64,000 nt of DNA. Origin: JAUMWX01 sp023394215 (GTDB taxonomy: Bacteria; Bacillota; Clostridia; Tissierellales; Peptoniphilaceae). The stretch lies in NCBI GenBank assembly GCA_050313995.1, contig JBNPMM010000002.1; one strand, given 5' to 3'. The notes below the pieces were generated by a model. That model did not search any database and had not been told where the DNA came from. It saw nothing but the letters and a program-made list of their open reading frames with translations. The translations under genes were made by a program, and so were the position numbers. This document shows positions 36,089 through 45,267 of this stretch, piece by piece (the first letter of the stretch is position 1; the number at the start of each line of letters is the position of its first letter).

Positions 36089-36111
36089 TTAGAATTTGTG
36101 GAGATGATAAG

Positions 36112-36606
36112 ATGGTCAATATAACAGATGTAAAACAGATTCTTCAATTTGCAATAGATGCGGAGATTAAAGTCTTTCTTGATGGTGGCTGGGGTGTAGA
36201 TGCTCTTCTTGGATATCAGTCAAGAGCCCATAATGATATTGACATTTTTGTAGAAAAGAACGATTATCAGAACTTTATAGAAATAATGAAAGCTAATGGC
36301 TTTTATGAGATTAAGATGGAATATACAACATTGAACCATACTGTATGGGAAGATTTGAAAAACAGAATTATTGATTTGCATTGTTTTGAATATACGGACG
36401 AAGGTGAAATTCTTTATGATGGGGATTGTTTTCCGGTAGAAACTTTTTCGGGTAAAGGAAGAATTGAGGAAATAGAGGTTTCCTGTATTGAACCATATAG
36501 TCAAGTAATGTTCCATCTGGGATACGAGTTTGATGAAAATGATGCACATGATGTGAAGTTATTGTGTGAGACATTTCATATCGAAATTCCAAATGAGTAT
36601 AGATAA
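36112..36606 (+). CDS. lnu(C): Lincosamide nucleotidyltransferase Lnu(C)
   Basis: This 164-residue enzyme inactivates lincosamide antibiotics by adenylylation. It has the nucleotidyltransferase core FLDGGWGVDALLGYQ followed by the acidic metal-binding pair in HNDIDIFV, and the whole protein reads as I recall Lnu(C). The open frame extends upstream to 36043 but overlaps the transposase. The ATG at 36112, preceded by GTGGAG, gives exactly the known length. It is carried as cargo of the element and is transcribed in the same direction as the transposase, possibly from its promoter. A hairpin follows the stop. Confidence 0.94.
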   Translation: MVNITDVKQILQFAIDAEIKVFLDGGWGVDALLGYQSRAHNDIDIFVEKNDYQNFIEIMKANGFYEIKMEYTTLNHTVWEDLKNRIIDLHCFEYTDEGEILYDGDCFPVETFSGKGRIEEIEVSCIEPYSQVMFHLGYEFDENDAHDVKLLCETFHIEIPNEYR

Positions 36607-36623
36607 CTGCAAATAACAGTTTG

Positions 36624-36647
36624 TAGGGGAGTTCTGATACTCCCCTA
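36624..36647 (+). terminator. Hairpin after lnu(C)
   Basis: A 9-bp stem (36624-36632 with 36639-36647) and a 6-base loop lie 17 bases after the lnu(C) stop. No T-tract follows on the plus strand, so termination may be weak. Confidence 0.5.
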
Positions 36648-36662
36648 TAAAAATGGCTATTT

Positions 36663-36687
36663 ATCAACTGTTTGTTGTGACATAGCC
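36663..36687 (-). repeat. Right inverted repeat of the lnu(C) element
   Basis: Its reverse complement begins GGCTATGTCACAACAAA and mirrors the left end with three mismatches. Confidence 0.92.
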
Positions 36688-36695
36688 TTTCAATT
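36688..36695. repeat. Right target-site duplication of the lnu(C) element
   Basis: TTTCAATT is an exact copy of the eight bases before the left end. Confidence 0.92.
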
Positions 36696-36700
36696 AAACA

Positions 36701-36737
36701 AAAAGGAAGTAGCGGCAAATTGCTTTTACTCCCTTTT
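36701..36737 (-). terminator. Terminator of the purine operon
   Basis: An 11-bp stem with one mismatch (36701-36711 with 36727-36737) lies downstream of purL and is followed on the minus strand by a T-rich run. The lnu(C) element has landed only a few bases beyond it. Confidence 0.7.
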
Positions 36738-36792
36738 AATGATTTATTTAATTATACCTTATACTAAGAATACAAACTCAGATAAACTCCCT

Positions 36793-39700
36793 TTAACCCT
36801 TGGTAAAATATTCCACAGCGGACTCAAAAATCCTCATATCATAGTTACCCGGCACATTTTTATAGCAGGTATCGCCTATCCTTTCACTATGTCCCATCTT
36901 ACCGAAAACTCTGCCGTCATCAGATATCATCCCTTCTATGGCCATTGATGAATTATTTGGGTTAAATCTTATATCATCCGTTGCCTTTCCTTCAAAGTCG
37001 ACATATTGACTGGCGATATTTTTTATATCCACCCGTCCTACTATTCGCCCTTCTCCATGGGAAATTGGCACCCTATATATCTCTCCGACCTCGGTCTTTC
37101 TCAACCAAGGACTTGAATTATTGGAAATTCTTATGTTTACTATTGAAGATTGATGCCTCTTGATGGAATTAAATGTAAGTGTAGCCATATCTTCATTGGC
37201 TTCGACAATTCTTCCGTAAGGCAAGAGTCCAAGTTTTATCAAGGCTTGGAAACCGTTACAAATGCCGCCTATTAAGCCGTCTCTTTCATTTAAAAGTGCG
37301 TCTATCTCCCTGGCTATTAGCTTATTTTTCATAAATGCCAAGATAAATTTTCCGGATCCGTCAGGTTCATCTCCACCGGAAAATCCTCCCGGTATAAATA
37401 AAATCTGAGACTGTCTAAGTTTTTCCACAAATTCATTTACACTATCTTCTACATCCTTAACGCTGAGATTTCTTATTAAGAATATTTCAACCTCGGCTCC
37501 CGCATCACTCCAAGCCTTGGCACTCTCATATTCACAGTTTGTCCCCGGAAAAGTCGCTATAAGGACCTTAGGTTTCTTAACAGTCTTCTTGCTGTATTTA
37601 TGTGCTTTACCTTCCATGCTTACAGTTTCAATATCTCTATGAATAATATCAACCTTAGTAGGATAAACCGGTTCAAGTTTTCCTTCATATATTTCCTGCA
37701 TTTTTGAAAGTTCAATTTTCTCTTGCTTAAATAGGATTTCAAAATTTTTTGAAACACAGCCCAACAATTTTTCATCAAGCTCTTCTCTTGACTCTATCAC
37801 AAACCCGCCAAGTACATTTTTAAACATATCCTCCATTTCAAGACAATCTTCAAATTTTATACCCAGTCTGTTTCCTATAGCCATCTTAAATGCAGCTTCA
37901 GCAATCGATGAATTTGTTATGCTGTAAGCACTTACAACAGATTCTTTTCTTAAAATTTTCTCAACTCTTTGCAAATAATCCCTGTTAAATTTATCCGGAC
38001 TTATCAAATAAAGTTTGTTTCCCTCCATTTTCAACTCCGGAGACATAATATTTTCAAACTTCCCCATTGTTACCGCAAAACTTACAAGGGTGGGAATTAC
38101 ATCTATATTCTCAAAACTTCCGCTCATAGAATCCTTGCCCCCTATTGCCGCCATTTCAAGATCCAATTGTGCCTGAAAGGCTCCCATAAGAGAAGCTAAA
38201 GGCAAACCCCATTTTTTAGGATCATTCTTTAAAGAAGGAAAATATTCCTGAAAAGAAAGGTGTATTTGTCCTAAATCTCCACCTGTGGCTATAAGCTTAC
38301 AAACACTGTCCACTACCGCTTCGTAAGCTGATCCGTAAGGATCAACCTCCGAAATCTTAGGATTAAATCCATAAGCCATAAGCGATACGGTTTTTGTTTT
38401 TCCCTTGATTAGTGGTATCGTATGAACCATGGCTTGAATAGGGGTCTTTTGATATTTACCTCCCAAAGGCATAAGCACCGTATTTGCCCCTACAGTAGAA
38501 TCAAACTGCTGTATAAGTCCTTCCTTACTGCATGAATTTAAACCGGCAAGAACCCTCCTATATCCCTTTTCAAGGCTGCTAAAACAACTTTGTTCATAAT
38601 TTTTTGCCTTCTTAACATGGGCGGAGATTTCCTTATCGGCTCCGTTTGTATCAAGGAAAGATCGGTCCAGACAAACCACCTTTTGTCCCATAAATTCCAT
38701 AAGCAAAACGGGTTCTTCGGTAACTTCCGCCACCACGGTCATTTCCAAATTTTCAGACTTGCAGTCTTCTCTCATAAGTTCCAAATCTGAAGGAGAAATT
38801 ACTAATGCCATCCTCTCTTGAGACTCGCTTATAGCAAGCTCCGTAGCATTAAGCCCGGCATACTTTTTAGGTACCCTGTCAAGATAAATATGAAGCCCGT
38901 CTGCAAGTTCCCCGATAGCCACGCTTACTCCGCCTGCACCGAAATCATTGCACTTCTTTATCACCTTAGTAACCTGAGAATTTCTGAATAATCTTTGAAT
39001 TTTTCTCTCCTCCGGTGCATTGCCCTTTTGAACCTCGGCTCCCGACTGGCTTACAGACAGGATATCATGCGATTTGGACGAACCTGTTGCCCCTCCTATA
39101 CCGTCTCTGCCTGTTCTTCCCCCTATAAGTAAAATCAAGTCTCCAGCTTCGGGTTTTTCCCTCTTAATATTCTCCCTTTTAACTGCACCTATCACAGCCC
39201 CTATTTCAAGTCTCTTGGCAACATAGGAAGGATGATAAAATTCATCCAATAGGGAAGTAGGTAAACCTATTTGATTTCCATAGGAAGAATAACCGTCTGC
39301 AGCTGTTTTAACTATCTTTCTTTGAGGCAGCTTACCGGCTAAAGTATCTTCCAAGTCTTCAAGCGGATTTGCAGCTCCCGTAACTCTCATTGCCGCATAA
39401 ACATATGCCCTGCCTGAAAGAGGATCTCTTATGGCTCCTCCTATACAGGTAGCCGCTCCTCCAAAAGGCTCTATCTCAGTAGGGTGGTTATGGGTTTCAT
39501 TCTTAAATAGGATAAGCCATTCCTCTATCTCTCCGTCCACATCAACTTCAACCTTTATAGTGCAGGCATTAATTTCATCGGATTCATCAAGTTGCTCAAG
39601 CTTTCCCTGACTCTTAAGATATTTCATAGCCATGGTAGCCATATTCATAAGGGTTACAGGCTTATCCTTATTTATAGCTTCCTTAATTTCAAGATATCTT

Positions 39701-40440
39701 TCAAAAGTTTCCTTTACCCTAATATCGTCTATTTCGATATTTTTTAGCTTTGTATTAAAAGTTGTATGCCTGCAATGATCTGACCAATATGTATCAATCA
39801 CCCTTATTTCGGTTTCAGTAGGATTTCTCCTTCTACTTTTAAAATAATCCTGAACCATGCCGATATCCGCAAAATCCATGGCAAGTCCCATATCTTTTAA
39901 AAGTTTTTTCAAATCTTCCCCATCAAATTCAATAAACCCGTCTATATCACGTACTTTCTTTATTTCACTATTTTCAGAAATCAAACACCCACAAGTTTCT
40001 AATGATACTTCATGCGAATCTACCGGATTTATTATATACTTCTTTATGTCCTCCAAGTCCTTATCGCTCAAAGTCCCCTTAATCACATAAACACAGGCAT
40101 ATTGAAGTTTAGGTTTTTCAACTTGTGCCATAAGCTGTATACAGCTTGCCGCCATATCAGCCCTCTGATCATATTGTCCGGGTAAAAAACTTACTGCAAA
40201 TGCCTTTTCATTGCCTGCAAGATTTAACTCAAAAAAGTAATCATCCAAAGGAGGCTGAGAGAAAACATTTGTAAGCGCACGATCAAATATATCCTCACTT
40301 ATACCCTCTACATCATACCTGTTAATAATTCTAAGAGATTCCGCTTGCCCGATATGCAAGAAATCCCGTATTTCCTTAAGCAAGGAGTTGGCCCTGTTGT
40401 TTAAGCCCTCCTTGGGTTCAACGTACACCCTATAAAGCAT
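36793..40440 (-). CDS. purL: Phosphoribosylformylglycinamidine synthase, single-chain
   Basis: It converts FGAR, glutamine and ATP to FGAM in purine synthesis. At 1215 residues it carries both synthase and glutaminase, the clostridial single-chain type. The linker and synthase domains include FKNETHNHPTEIEPFGGAAT and TGRDGIGGATGSSKSH, and a second AIR-synthase-like half follows (AIGGKDSMSGSF). The C-terminal class I amidotransferase has FPGTNCEYE, FIPGGFSGGDEPDGSG and the nucleophile in GGICNGFQALIKLG, with SHGEGR near the end. Its start overlaps the purD stop region by 11 bases, and it is the last gene of the operon. Confidence 0.96.
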   Translation of the reverse strand: MLYRVYVEPKEGLNNRANSLLKEIRDFLHIGQAESLRIINRYDVEGISEDIFDRALTNVFSQPPLDDYFFELNLAGNEKAFAVSFLPGQYDQRADMAASCIQLMAQVEKPKLQYACVYVIKGTLSDKDLEDIKKYIINPVDSHEVSLETCGCLISENSEIKKVRDIDGFIEFDGEDLKKLLKDMGLAMDFADIGMVQDYFKSRRRNPTETEIRVIDTYWSDHCRHTTFNTKLKNIEIDDIRVKETFERYLEIKEAINKDKPVTLMNMATMAMKYLKSQGKLEQLDESDEINACTIKVEVDVDGEIEEWLILFKNETHNHPTEIEPFGGAATCIGGAIRDPLSGRAYVYAAMRVTGAANPLEDLEDTLAGKLPQRKIVKTAADGYSSYGNQIGLPTSLLDEFYHPSYVAKRLEIGAVIGAVKRENIKREKPEAGDLILLIGGRTGRDGIGGATGSSKSHDILSVSQSGAEVQKGNAPEERKIQRLFRNSQVTKVIKKCNDFGAGGVSVAIGELADGLHIYLDRVPKKYAGLNATELAISESQERMALVISPSDLELMREDCKSENLEMTVVAEVTEEPVLLMEFMGQKVVCLDRSFLDTNGADKEISAHVKKAKNYEQSCFSSLEKGYRRVLAGLNSCSKEGLIQQFDSTVGANTVLMPLGGKYQKTPIQAMVHTIPLIKGKTKTVSLMAYGFNPKISEVDPYGSAYEAVVDSVCKLIATGGDLGQIHLSFQEYFPSLKNDPKKWGLPLASLMGAFQAQLDLEMAAIGGKDSMSGSFENIDVIPTLVSFAVTMGKFENIMSPELKMEGNKLYLISPDKFNRDYLQRVEKILRKESVVSAYSITNSSIAEAAFKMAIGNRLGIKFEDCLEMEDMFKNVLGGFVIESREELDEKLLGCVSKNFEILFKQEKIELSKMQEIYEGKLEPVYPTKVDIIHRDIETVSMEGKAHKYSKKTVKKPKVLIATFPGTNCEYESAKAWSDAGAEVEIFLIRNLSVKDVEDSVNEFVEKLRQSQILFIPGGFSGGDEPDGSGKFILAFMKNKLIAREIDALLNERDGLIGGICNGFQALIKLGLLPYGRIVEANEDMATLTFNSIKRHQSSIVNIRISNNSSPWLRKTEVGEIYRVPISHGEGRIVGRVDIKNIASQYVDFEGKATDDIRFNPNNSSMAIEGMISDDGRVFGKMGHSERIGDTCYKNVPGNYDMRIFESAVEYFTKG

Positions 40441-41710
40441 TTTTCCCCTCCAATTCCAAAGCCCTCGAGCCTATATCCTTCCTGTAATGACTGTGATTAA
40501 AATGTATTAATTCAACCTTATCATATACATCATCTACAGCCTCTCTCAAACTGCTTCCGAGTCCTATCACATTTAAAACCCTGCCCGCACTTGAAATAAG
40601 CTTTCCTTCATCATCAAATTTAACACCGGCAAAATATATGCTTTCTTTAATATCCTCAGGATAATTTATCCTATTTAATTTCATGGGATTTTCAGGATAC
40701 CCCTCACATGCCATAACCAAACATGCGGAAGCCTTGTCGGAAAACCTTATAAATTTACTGTCAAGCCTTCTATCGCTAACCGCCAACATTATATCCAAAA
40801 GATTTGACTCTAAAAGAGGTAATATAGCCTGAGTTTCAGGATCCCCAAATCTTGCATTATATTCTATTACCCTAAGTCCGTCTTCAGTCAGCATTAGGCC
40901 GAAATAAAGGCAACCCCTAAAATCCAAGCCTTCTTTCTGCAATCCTTTTAGGGTAGGCAGCATTATTTTTTCTACAAATTCTTTTTCAACTTCGTTTGTA
41001 AAAACGGGATTTGGGGCTATGACACCCATACCTCCCGTATTGGGTCCCAAATCTCCGTCAAAAACCCTCTTATGATCCATACTTGACAACATGGGAACAA
41101 CAGTCTTTGTATCACAAAAAGACAGGACTGATATTTCGGGCCCCTGTAAAAATTCCTCTATTACAAGAGATTTTGAGCTATCACCAAATTTTCCTTCCAC
41201 CATAAATTCTATAAGGGTAGCTTTAGCCTGGTCTAAATTTTCAGCTATCACAACTCCCTTACCCAACGCTAGCCCGTCGGCCTTAATAACTATAGGAAAT
41301 TTTGATTTTTCAATATAATTAAGTGCATCATGCAAATCTGAAAAAGCCTTATATGAAGCTGTAGGTATCCCATATTTTCCCATAAAAGATTTAGCAAAGC
41401 TCTTGCTGCCCTCAAGTTTTGCAGCATTCTTGGAAGGTCCGAAAGCCCTTATCCCCTCTCTTTCAAGAATATCAACCAAGCCAAGCACAAGAGGATCATC
41501 CGGTGTAACTATACAAAAGTCTATTTCTTTGTTTTTGCAGAAATCTACAATTTTTTCAAAATCCAAAACACCTATATGGCTTACCTTCTCCAAAAAATCC
41601 ATCCCGTCATTTCCCGGAATACAAAAAAGTTTTACCTCAGGATTTTGAATATGAATTTTCTTACAAATTGCAAATTCTCTACCTCCGCTTCCGATTACAG
41701 CTACTTTCAT
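40430..41710 (-). CDS. purD: Phosphoribosylamine-glycine ligase (GAR synthetase)
   Basis: It joins glycine to phosphoribosylamine with ATP. The N-domain opens VAVIGSGGREFAICKKI, followed by the ATP-grasp domain with VIKADGLALGKGVVIAE and the substrate motifs LGPNTGGMGVIAPNP and VIEYNARFGDPETQ. The 426-residue length is standard. It follows the AICAR transformylase gene by 9 bases and overlaps purL. Confidence 0.96.
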   Translation of the reverse strand: MKVAVIGSGGREFAICKKIHIQNPEVKLFCIPGNDGMDFLEKVSHIGVLDFEKIVDFCKNKEIDFCIVTPDDPLVLGLVDILEREGIRAFGPSKNAAKLEGSKSFAKSFMGKYGIPTASYKAFSDLHDALNYIEKSKFPIVIKADGLALGKGVVIAENLDQAKATLIEFMVEGKFGDSSKSLVIEEFLQGPEISVLSFCDTKTVVPMLSSMDHKRVFDGDLGPNTGGMGVIAPNPVFTNEVEKEFVEKIMLPTLKGLQKEGLDFRGCLYFGLMLTEDGLRVIEYNARFGDPETQAILPLLESNLLDIMLAVSDRRLDSKFIRFSDKASACLVMACEGYPENPMKLNRINYPEDIKESIYFAGVKFDDEGKLISSAGRVLNVIGLGSSLREAVDDVYDKVELIHFNHSHYRKDIGSRALELEGKNAL

Positions 41711-41719
41711 TTTTACCTC

Positions 41720-42904
41720 CTAATGGTGGAAAAGCCTTGTTTGATTAAATATCATAACAAGCTTGTTTTTATTGCAGGTTTCTATAACAAGATCATCTCT
41801 AAGGGAACCTCCCGGTTGAACTATAGTTGATACACCGCTTCTGATGGCCCTCTTTATGTTATCGTCAAAAGGGAAAAAGGCATCGGATGCAAGACTTACT
41901 CCCCTAATCTTATCAAGAAAATCTCTCTTTGCCTCATCTGTCAAAGGTTCAGGCCTTTTTACAAAATACTTTTGCCATATGCCCTCCTCACATACATCCT
42001 CCTCATTTTTATTTATATATGAGTCTATAACATTATCTGTATTTGCCCTTCCCAGGTCCTTTCTGAATTCAAGACTTAAAACCGCCGGATGCTGCCTCAA
42101 AAACCATGTGTCGGCCTTATCTCCTGCAAGTCTTGTACAATGGATTCTTGATTGTTGTCCCGCTCCGACTCCTATAGCCTGTCCGTCAAAAGCGTAGCAA
42201 ACAGAATTTGATTGAGTGTATTTTAAGGTAATAAGGGCTATTATCAAATCATTTATTGTATCCTCGTTAAGGAACTTATTTTCCGTAACAATATTTGTAA
42301 GCAAAGATCTGTCAATTTTTATATCATTTCTTCTTTGTTGAAAGCTTATGCCGAATACATCCTTTACTTCCAAATCTTCGGGCTTATAGGCAGGATCTAT
42401 CTCGATAATATTGTAATTACCATTTCTTTTTTCTTTCAATATCTCAAGGGCCTTTTCTTCATAGCCCGGAGCTATGATGCCGTCTGAAACTTCTCTTTTT
42501 ATAATCCTTGCCGTTGTCTCATCACATATGTGACTCAAACCGATAAAATCACCAAAAGAAGACATCCTGTCGGTTCCTCTTGCCCTTACGTATGCCGTTG
42601 CTATGGGCGACTGATCCAAGCCTTCTATATCACTTGCAAAATACACCTTCTTCATAGTTTCTGAAAGGGGTCTTCCTATGGCTGCCGATGTCGGCGAAAC
42701 ATGCTTAAAAGATGTCGCTGCAGGCAGCCCTGTAGCCTCACTCAACTCCTTAACAAGCTGCCAGGCATTAAAAGCATCCAGCAAATTTATATATCCCGGT
42801 CTTCCGTTCAATATCTTTATCGGAAGATGACTTCCATTTTTCATAAAAATTTTTGCAGGTTTCTGATTGGGGTTGTTCCCGTATTTTAATTCAAATTCCT
42901 TCAT
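41720..42904 (-). CDS. purH: AICAR formyltransferase, stand-alone (PurH lacking the cyclohydrolase domain)
   Basis: It transfers a formyl group from 10-formyl-tetrahydrofolate to AICAR. The protein has only 394 residues, against about 510 or more in ordinary bifunctional PurH, and begins directly with the transformylase domain (ELKYGNNPNQKPAKIF). The catalytic Lys-His pair is in TSFKHVSPTSAAIG, and YAFDGQAIGVGAGQQSR is conserved. The missing N-terminal IMP cyclohydrolase step is supplied by the unrelated gene immediately upstream, which overlaps this start by 14 bases. Confidence 0.92.
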   Translation of the reverse strand: MKEFELKYGNNPNQKPAKIFMKNGSHLPIKILNGRPGYINLLDAFNAWQLVKELSEATGLPAATSFKHVSPTSAAIGRPLSETMKKVYFASDIEGLDQSPIATAYVRARGTDRMSSFGDFIGLSHICDETTARIIKREVSDGIIAPGYEEKALEILKEKRNGNYNIIEIDPAYKPEDLEVKDVFGISFQQRRNDIKIDRSLLTNIVTENKFLNEDTINDLIIALITLKYTQSNSVCYAFDGQAIGVGAGQQSRIHCTRLAGDKADTWFLRQHPAVLSLEFRKDLGRANTDNVIDSYINKNEEDVCEEGIWQKYFVKRPEPLTDEAKRDFLDKIRGVSLASDAFFPFDDNIKRAIRSGVSTIVQPGGSLRDDLVIETCNKNKLVMIFNQTRLFHH

Positions 42905-43601
42905 TTTCGTCTCCGTTTTTATTATATATCTTTAAATCTGTCGCTTTTCCGCTCACAAGGTCTATAGTCAAATCCAAAAGAGAAATTTTATATTCCGGAT
43001 TTATAGAATCCCAAACGAGCTTACCCATATTTGCAGTCCAAGTAAAATACTTAGGTTCTCCCTCAAAAGTAGGAAGCGGATTTCCATTGCCCATATATGT
43101 ATGTATAAGATGGCCTTGACAGGCGCTTATTGGGTAGGTATAAAAAAATCGACTTGAATCCGAACCCTCTTGATTAAAGGATTTTATTATGCTTATTTCA
43201 TAATTTTTTTCATTTAAAACACAGCTTATTCTCGGTGTAAAATTGGGGGCATCAGGTTCATAATCCCTCGTTAAAAGGGCCCTATGACTGCTTTCTCCCC
43301 TATTTAAAAACTCAAATATAGTTTGAGTTTGATCTCCATTTGTGACTATATGGGTATTTCCGAAAGCTTTATATACCGGATATATTATTAAAGTCGGATC
43401 CTCTAATTTTGAAGGATCAAAAGCTTGAGTCTTTACACTCTCGCCATCTTTAACAAAAACCCTGTTCTTGGAATTTTCACTCCTGCCCATTATAAAATAA
43501 ACTATATTTGCCCTTGTTTTATCCTCGTTTACAGCAATAAGTATGGTCCTGCCCGGATAATCTATGCTTTCAAAATATTCCTTAATAGAAATTTCTCTCA
43601 T
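42891..43601 (-). CDS. IMP cyclohydrolase, PurO-like
   Basis: This 236-residue protein of the IMP cyclohydrolase family (PF07826, first known from archaeal PurO) closes FAICAR to IMP. Motifs recalled from clostridial members are clear: YPGRTILIAVNEDKTRA, YFIMGRSENSKNRVF, FDPSKLEDPTLIIYP, IVTNGDQTQTI and FTPRISCVLN. It replaces the N-terminal half of normal PurH. The start overlaps the purN stop by four bases (ATGA), and its end overlaps the transformylase gene, so the two final steps are co-translated. Confidence 0.88.
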   Translation of the reverse strand: MREISIKEYFESIDYPGRTILIAVNEDKTRANIVYFIMGRSENSKNRVFVKDGESVKTQAFDPSKLEDPTLIIYPVYKAFGNTHIVTNGDQTQTIFEFLNRGESSHRALLTRDYEPDAPNFTPRISCVLNEKNYEISIIKSFNQEGSDSSRFFYTYPISACQGHLIHTYMGNGNPLPTFEGEPKYFTWTANMGKLVWDSINPEYKISLLDLTIDLVSGKATDLKIYNKNGDENEGI

Positions 43602-44209
43602 TTTATCCTTCCTTTAACTATTTCTCTCGATAAATCTTCTATAACTCTTGGATACAGCTTATGCTCCACCTCTTTTAAAATCCTCTCTTGCAAACTTTGT
43701 GCCGTATCACCCTCTCTGACCTCTATCGCCTCCTGAGCAATAATCTTTCCGCCGTCAGCAAGCTCATTTACATAATGTACTGTAGCTCCCGACAACTTTA
43801 CGCCTGCCTTTATAGCGGCCTCATGGACCTTTATCCCGTAAAAACCTTGGCCTGAAAATGCCGGTATAAGGGATGGATGAATATTTATTATCCTGTTTTC
43901 ATAATGCTTAACAAAGTTCTCACTTAAAATATTCATAAAGCCTGCCAATACTATAAGGTCTATACGGGCTTCATCTATCAAAGCAATAAGCCTATTTTCA
44001 AAATCTTCCTGACAGGAAAAATCCTTTCTTTTTACGAGAAAATTTTTAAGTCCGTGCTTCTTAGCCCTTTCCAAACCGTAGGCACCCTCTCTGTTGCTTA
44101 TTACAAGCTCTATCTGCCCATGCTTTATCTTTCCAGCTTCTATCGCATCTATTATAGCCTGAAGGTTTGTTCCTCCCCCTGAAATTAATACAGCCAATTT
44201 AGCTTTCAT
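43598..44209 (-). CDS. purN: GAR transformylase (folate-dependent)
   Basis: It formylates GAR using 10-formyl-tetrahydrofolate. The phosphate-binding start KLAVLISGGGTNLQAIIDA and the catalytic region LAGFMNILSENFVKHYENRIINIHPSLIPAFSG with its Asn/His are seen, followed by SGATVHYVNELADGGKII. It has 203 residues, normal for the family. It follows purM by 8 bases. Confidence 0.95.
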   Translation of the reverse strand: MKAKLAVLISGGGTNLQAIIDAIEAGKIKHGQIELVISNREGAYGLERAKKHGLKNFLVKRKDFSCQEDFENRLIALIDEARIDLIVLAGFMNILSENFVKHYENRIINIHPSLIPAFSGQGFYGIKVHEAAIKAGVKLSGATVHYVNELADGGKIIAQEAIEVREGDTAQSLQERILKEVEHKLYPRVIEDLSREIVKGRIK

Positions 44210-44217
44210 AAATGCTC

Positions 44218-45264
44218 CTAAATGAAGTTTACTCTAATTTCACTTCTTACAACCCTACCGATTTCGTATGCCGAAATATCATACTCATCTAAAATTTTAA
44301 AAATTTCTTCTAAGTTTTCAGCTCCGGCAACAAGGGTCATACCGATTCCCATATTAAAGGTATTGAACATATCCTTATCACTTATCTCTCCTATTTCCTG
44401 TATAAGCTTAAATATAGGCAAAATTCTGATCTTATCCTTAACAATTTCCACCGCCAAATCATCAGGCAGGCTCCTCGGTATATTTTCGTAAAAACCGCCC
44501 CCGGTGATATGGGCAAGAGATTTTACCAAGTCCGCATCTAAAAGTTTAAGTATAGGCTTTACATAAATTTTTGTAGGCTCCAAAAGACATTCCCCTAAGC
44601 TCTTACCGTCCAAAGTCGGATACTTTTCGTCCAAAACCTCCTTGTTTCTTATATCAAACACCTTTCTTACAAGAGAAAATCCGTTTGAATGAACTCCCGA
44701 ACTTGCAAGCCCTATAAGCACATCTCCCTCTTTTACAAGGCTCTTATCAATTATCCTGTCTTTTTCAACAATCCCATTGCAAAATCCTGCAAGGTCATAT
44801 TCATCCTCCGGATAGAATCCCGGCATTTCAGCAGTTTCTCCTCCTACAAGAGGAATTCCGGCTTCAACGCAGCCGTCACATATACCCTTTACTATTTCTT
44901 CAATCCTGACCGGATCATTTTTCCCGCAAGCTATATAATCCAAAAAATTTATGGGTTTTGCCCCTGCACATAAGACGTCATTTACGCACATGGCTACAAG
45001 GTCGATTCCTACTGTATCATGCTTATCCATAAGGAAGGCAAGCTTAAGCTTTGTCCCTACCCCGTCCGTAGATGAAATCAAGCAAGGATTTTTATACTCG
45101 TTTACCGGAATATCCAAAAGCCCTCCAAATCCTGTAGAATCAAAGCTTTGACCCTTCTTCATAGTCCTTTTTATGTGCTTTTGCATCCTCTCAACCGCTT
45201 CATATCCCGCCTCTATATCGACTCCCGCCGCCTTGTATGTTTCTGAATTAGATTGATGTTTCAT
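44218..45264 (-). CDS. purM: Phosphoribosylformylglycinamidine cyclo-ligase (AIR synthetase)
   Basis: It closes FGAM to AIR with ATP. Conserved features are STDGVGTKLKLAFLMDKHDTVG, DLVAMCVNDVLCAGAKPINFLDY, LVGGETAEMPGFY and the C-terminal ITGGGFYENIPRSLP. The length is 348 residues, full size. It lies 3 bases downstream of purF in a tight operon. Confidence 0.96.
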   Translation of the reverse strand: MKHQSNSETYKAAGVDIEAGYEAVERMQKHIKRTMKKGQSFDSTGFGGLLDIPVNEYKNPCLISSTDGVGTKLKLAFLMDKHDTVGIDLVAMCVNDVLCAGAKPINFLDYIACGKNDPVRIEEIVKGICDGCVEAGIPLVGGETAEMPGFYPEDEYDLAGFCNGIVEKDRIIDKSLVKEGDVLIGLASSGVHSNGFSLVRKVFDIRNKEVLDEKYPTLDGKSLGECLLEPTKIYVKPILKLLDADLVKSLAHITGGGFYENIPRSLPDDLAVEIVKDKIRILPIFKLIQEIGEISDKDMFNTFNMGIGMTLVAGAENLEEIFKILDEYDISAYEIGRVVRSEIRVNFI

Positions 45265-45267
45265 TTT

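Larger units (their letters stand above)
34963..36687 (+). mobile_element. IS1595-type mobilizable element carrying lnu(C) (MTnSag1-like)
   Basis: This complete 1725-base element is bounded by 25-base imperfect inverted repeats and an 8-base target duplication. It holds just two genes, a transposase and lincosamide nucleotidyltransferase lnu(C). Size, gene order and content match MTnSag1, described from Streptococcus agalactiae, as I remember it (about 1.7 kb, mobilised by Tn916-like elements). It sits between pepP and purL without breaking either gene. The intact ends and duplication argue for recent insertion. An origin of transfer was reported in the known element; I could not delimit it here by eye. 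Confidence 0.92.

Noticed and set aside
36043..36111. Longer N-terminus of Lnu(C)
   Set aside because: It would overlap the transposase gene; the ATG at 36112 gives the known length and has a ribosome-binding site.
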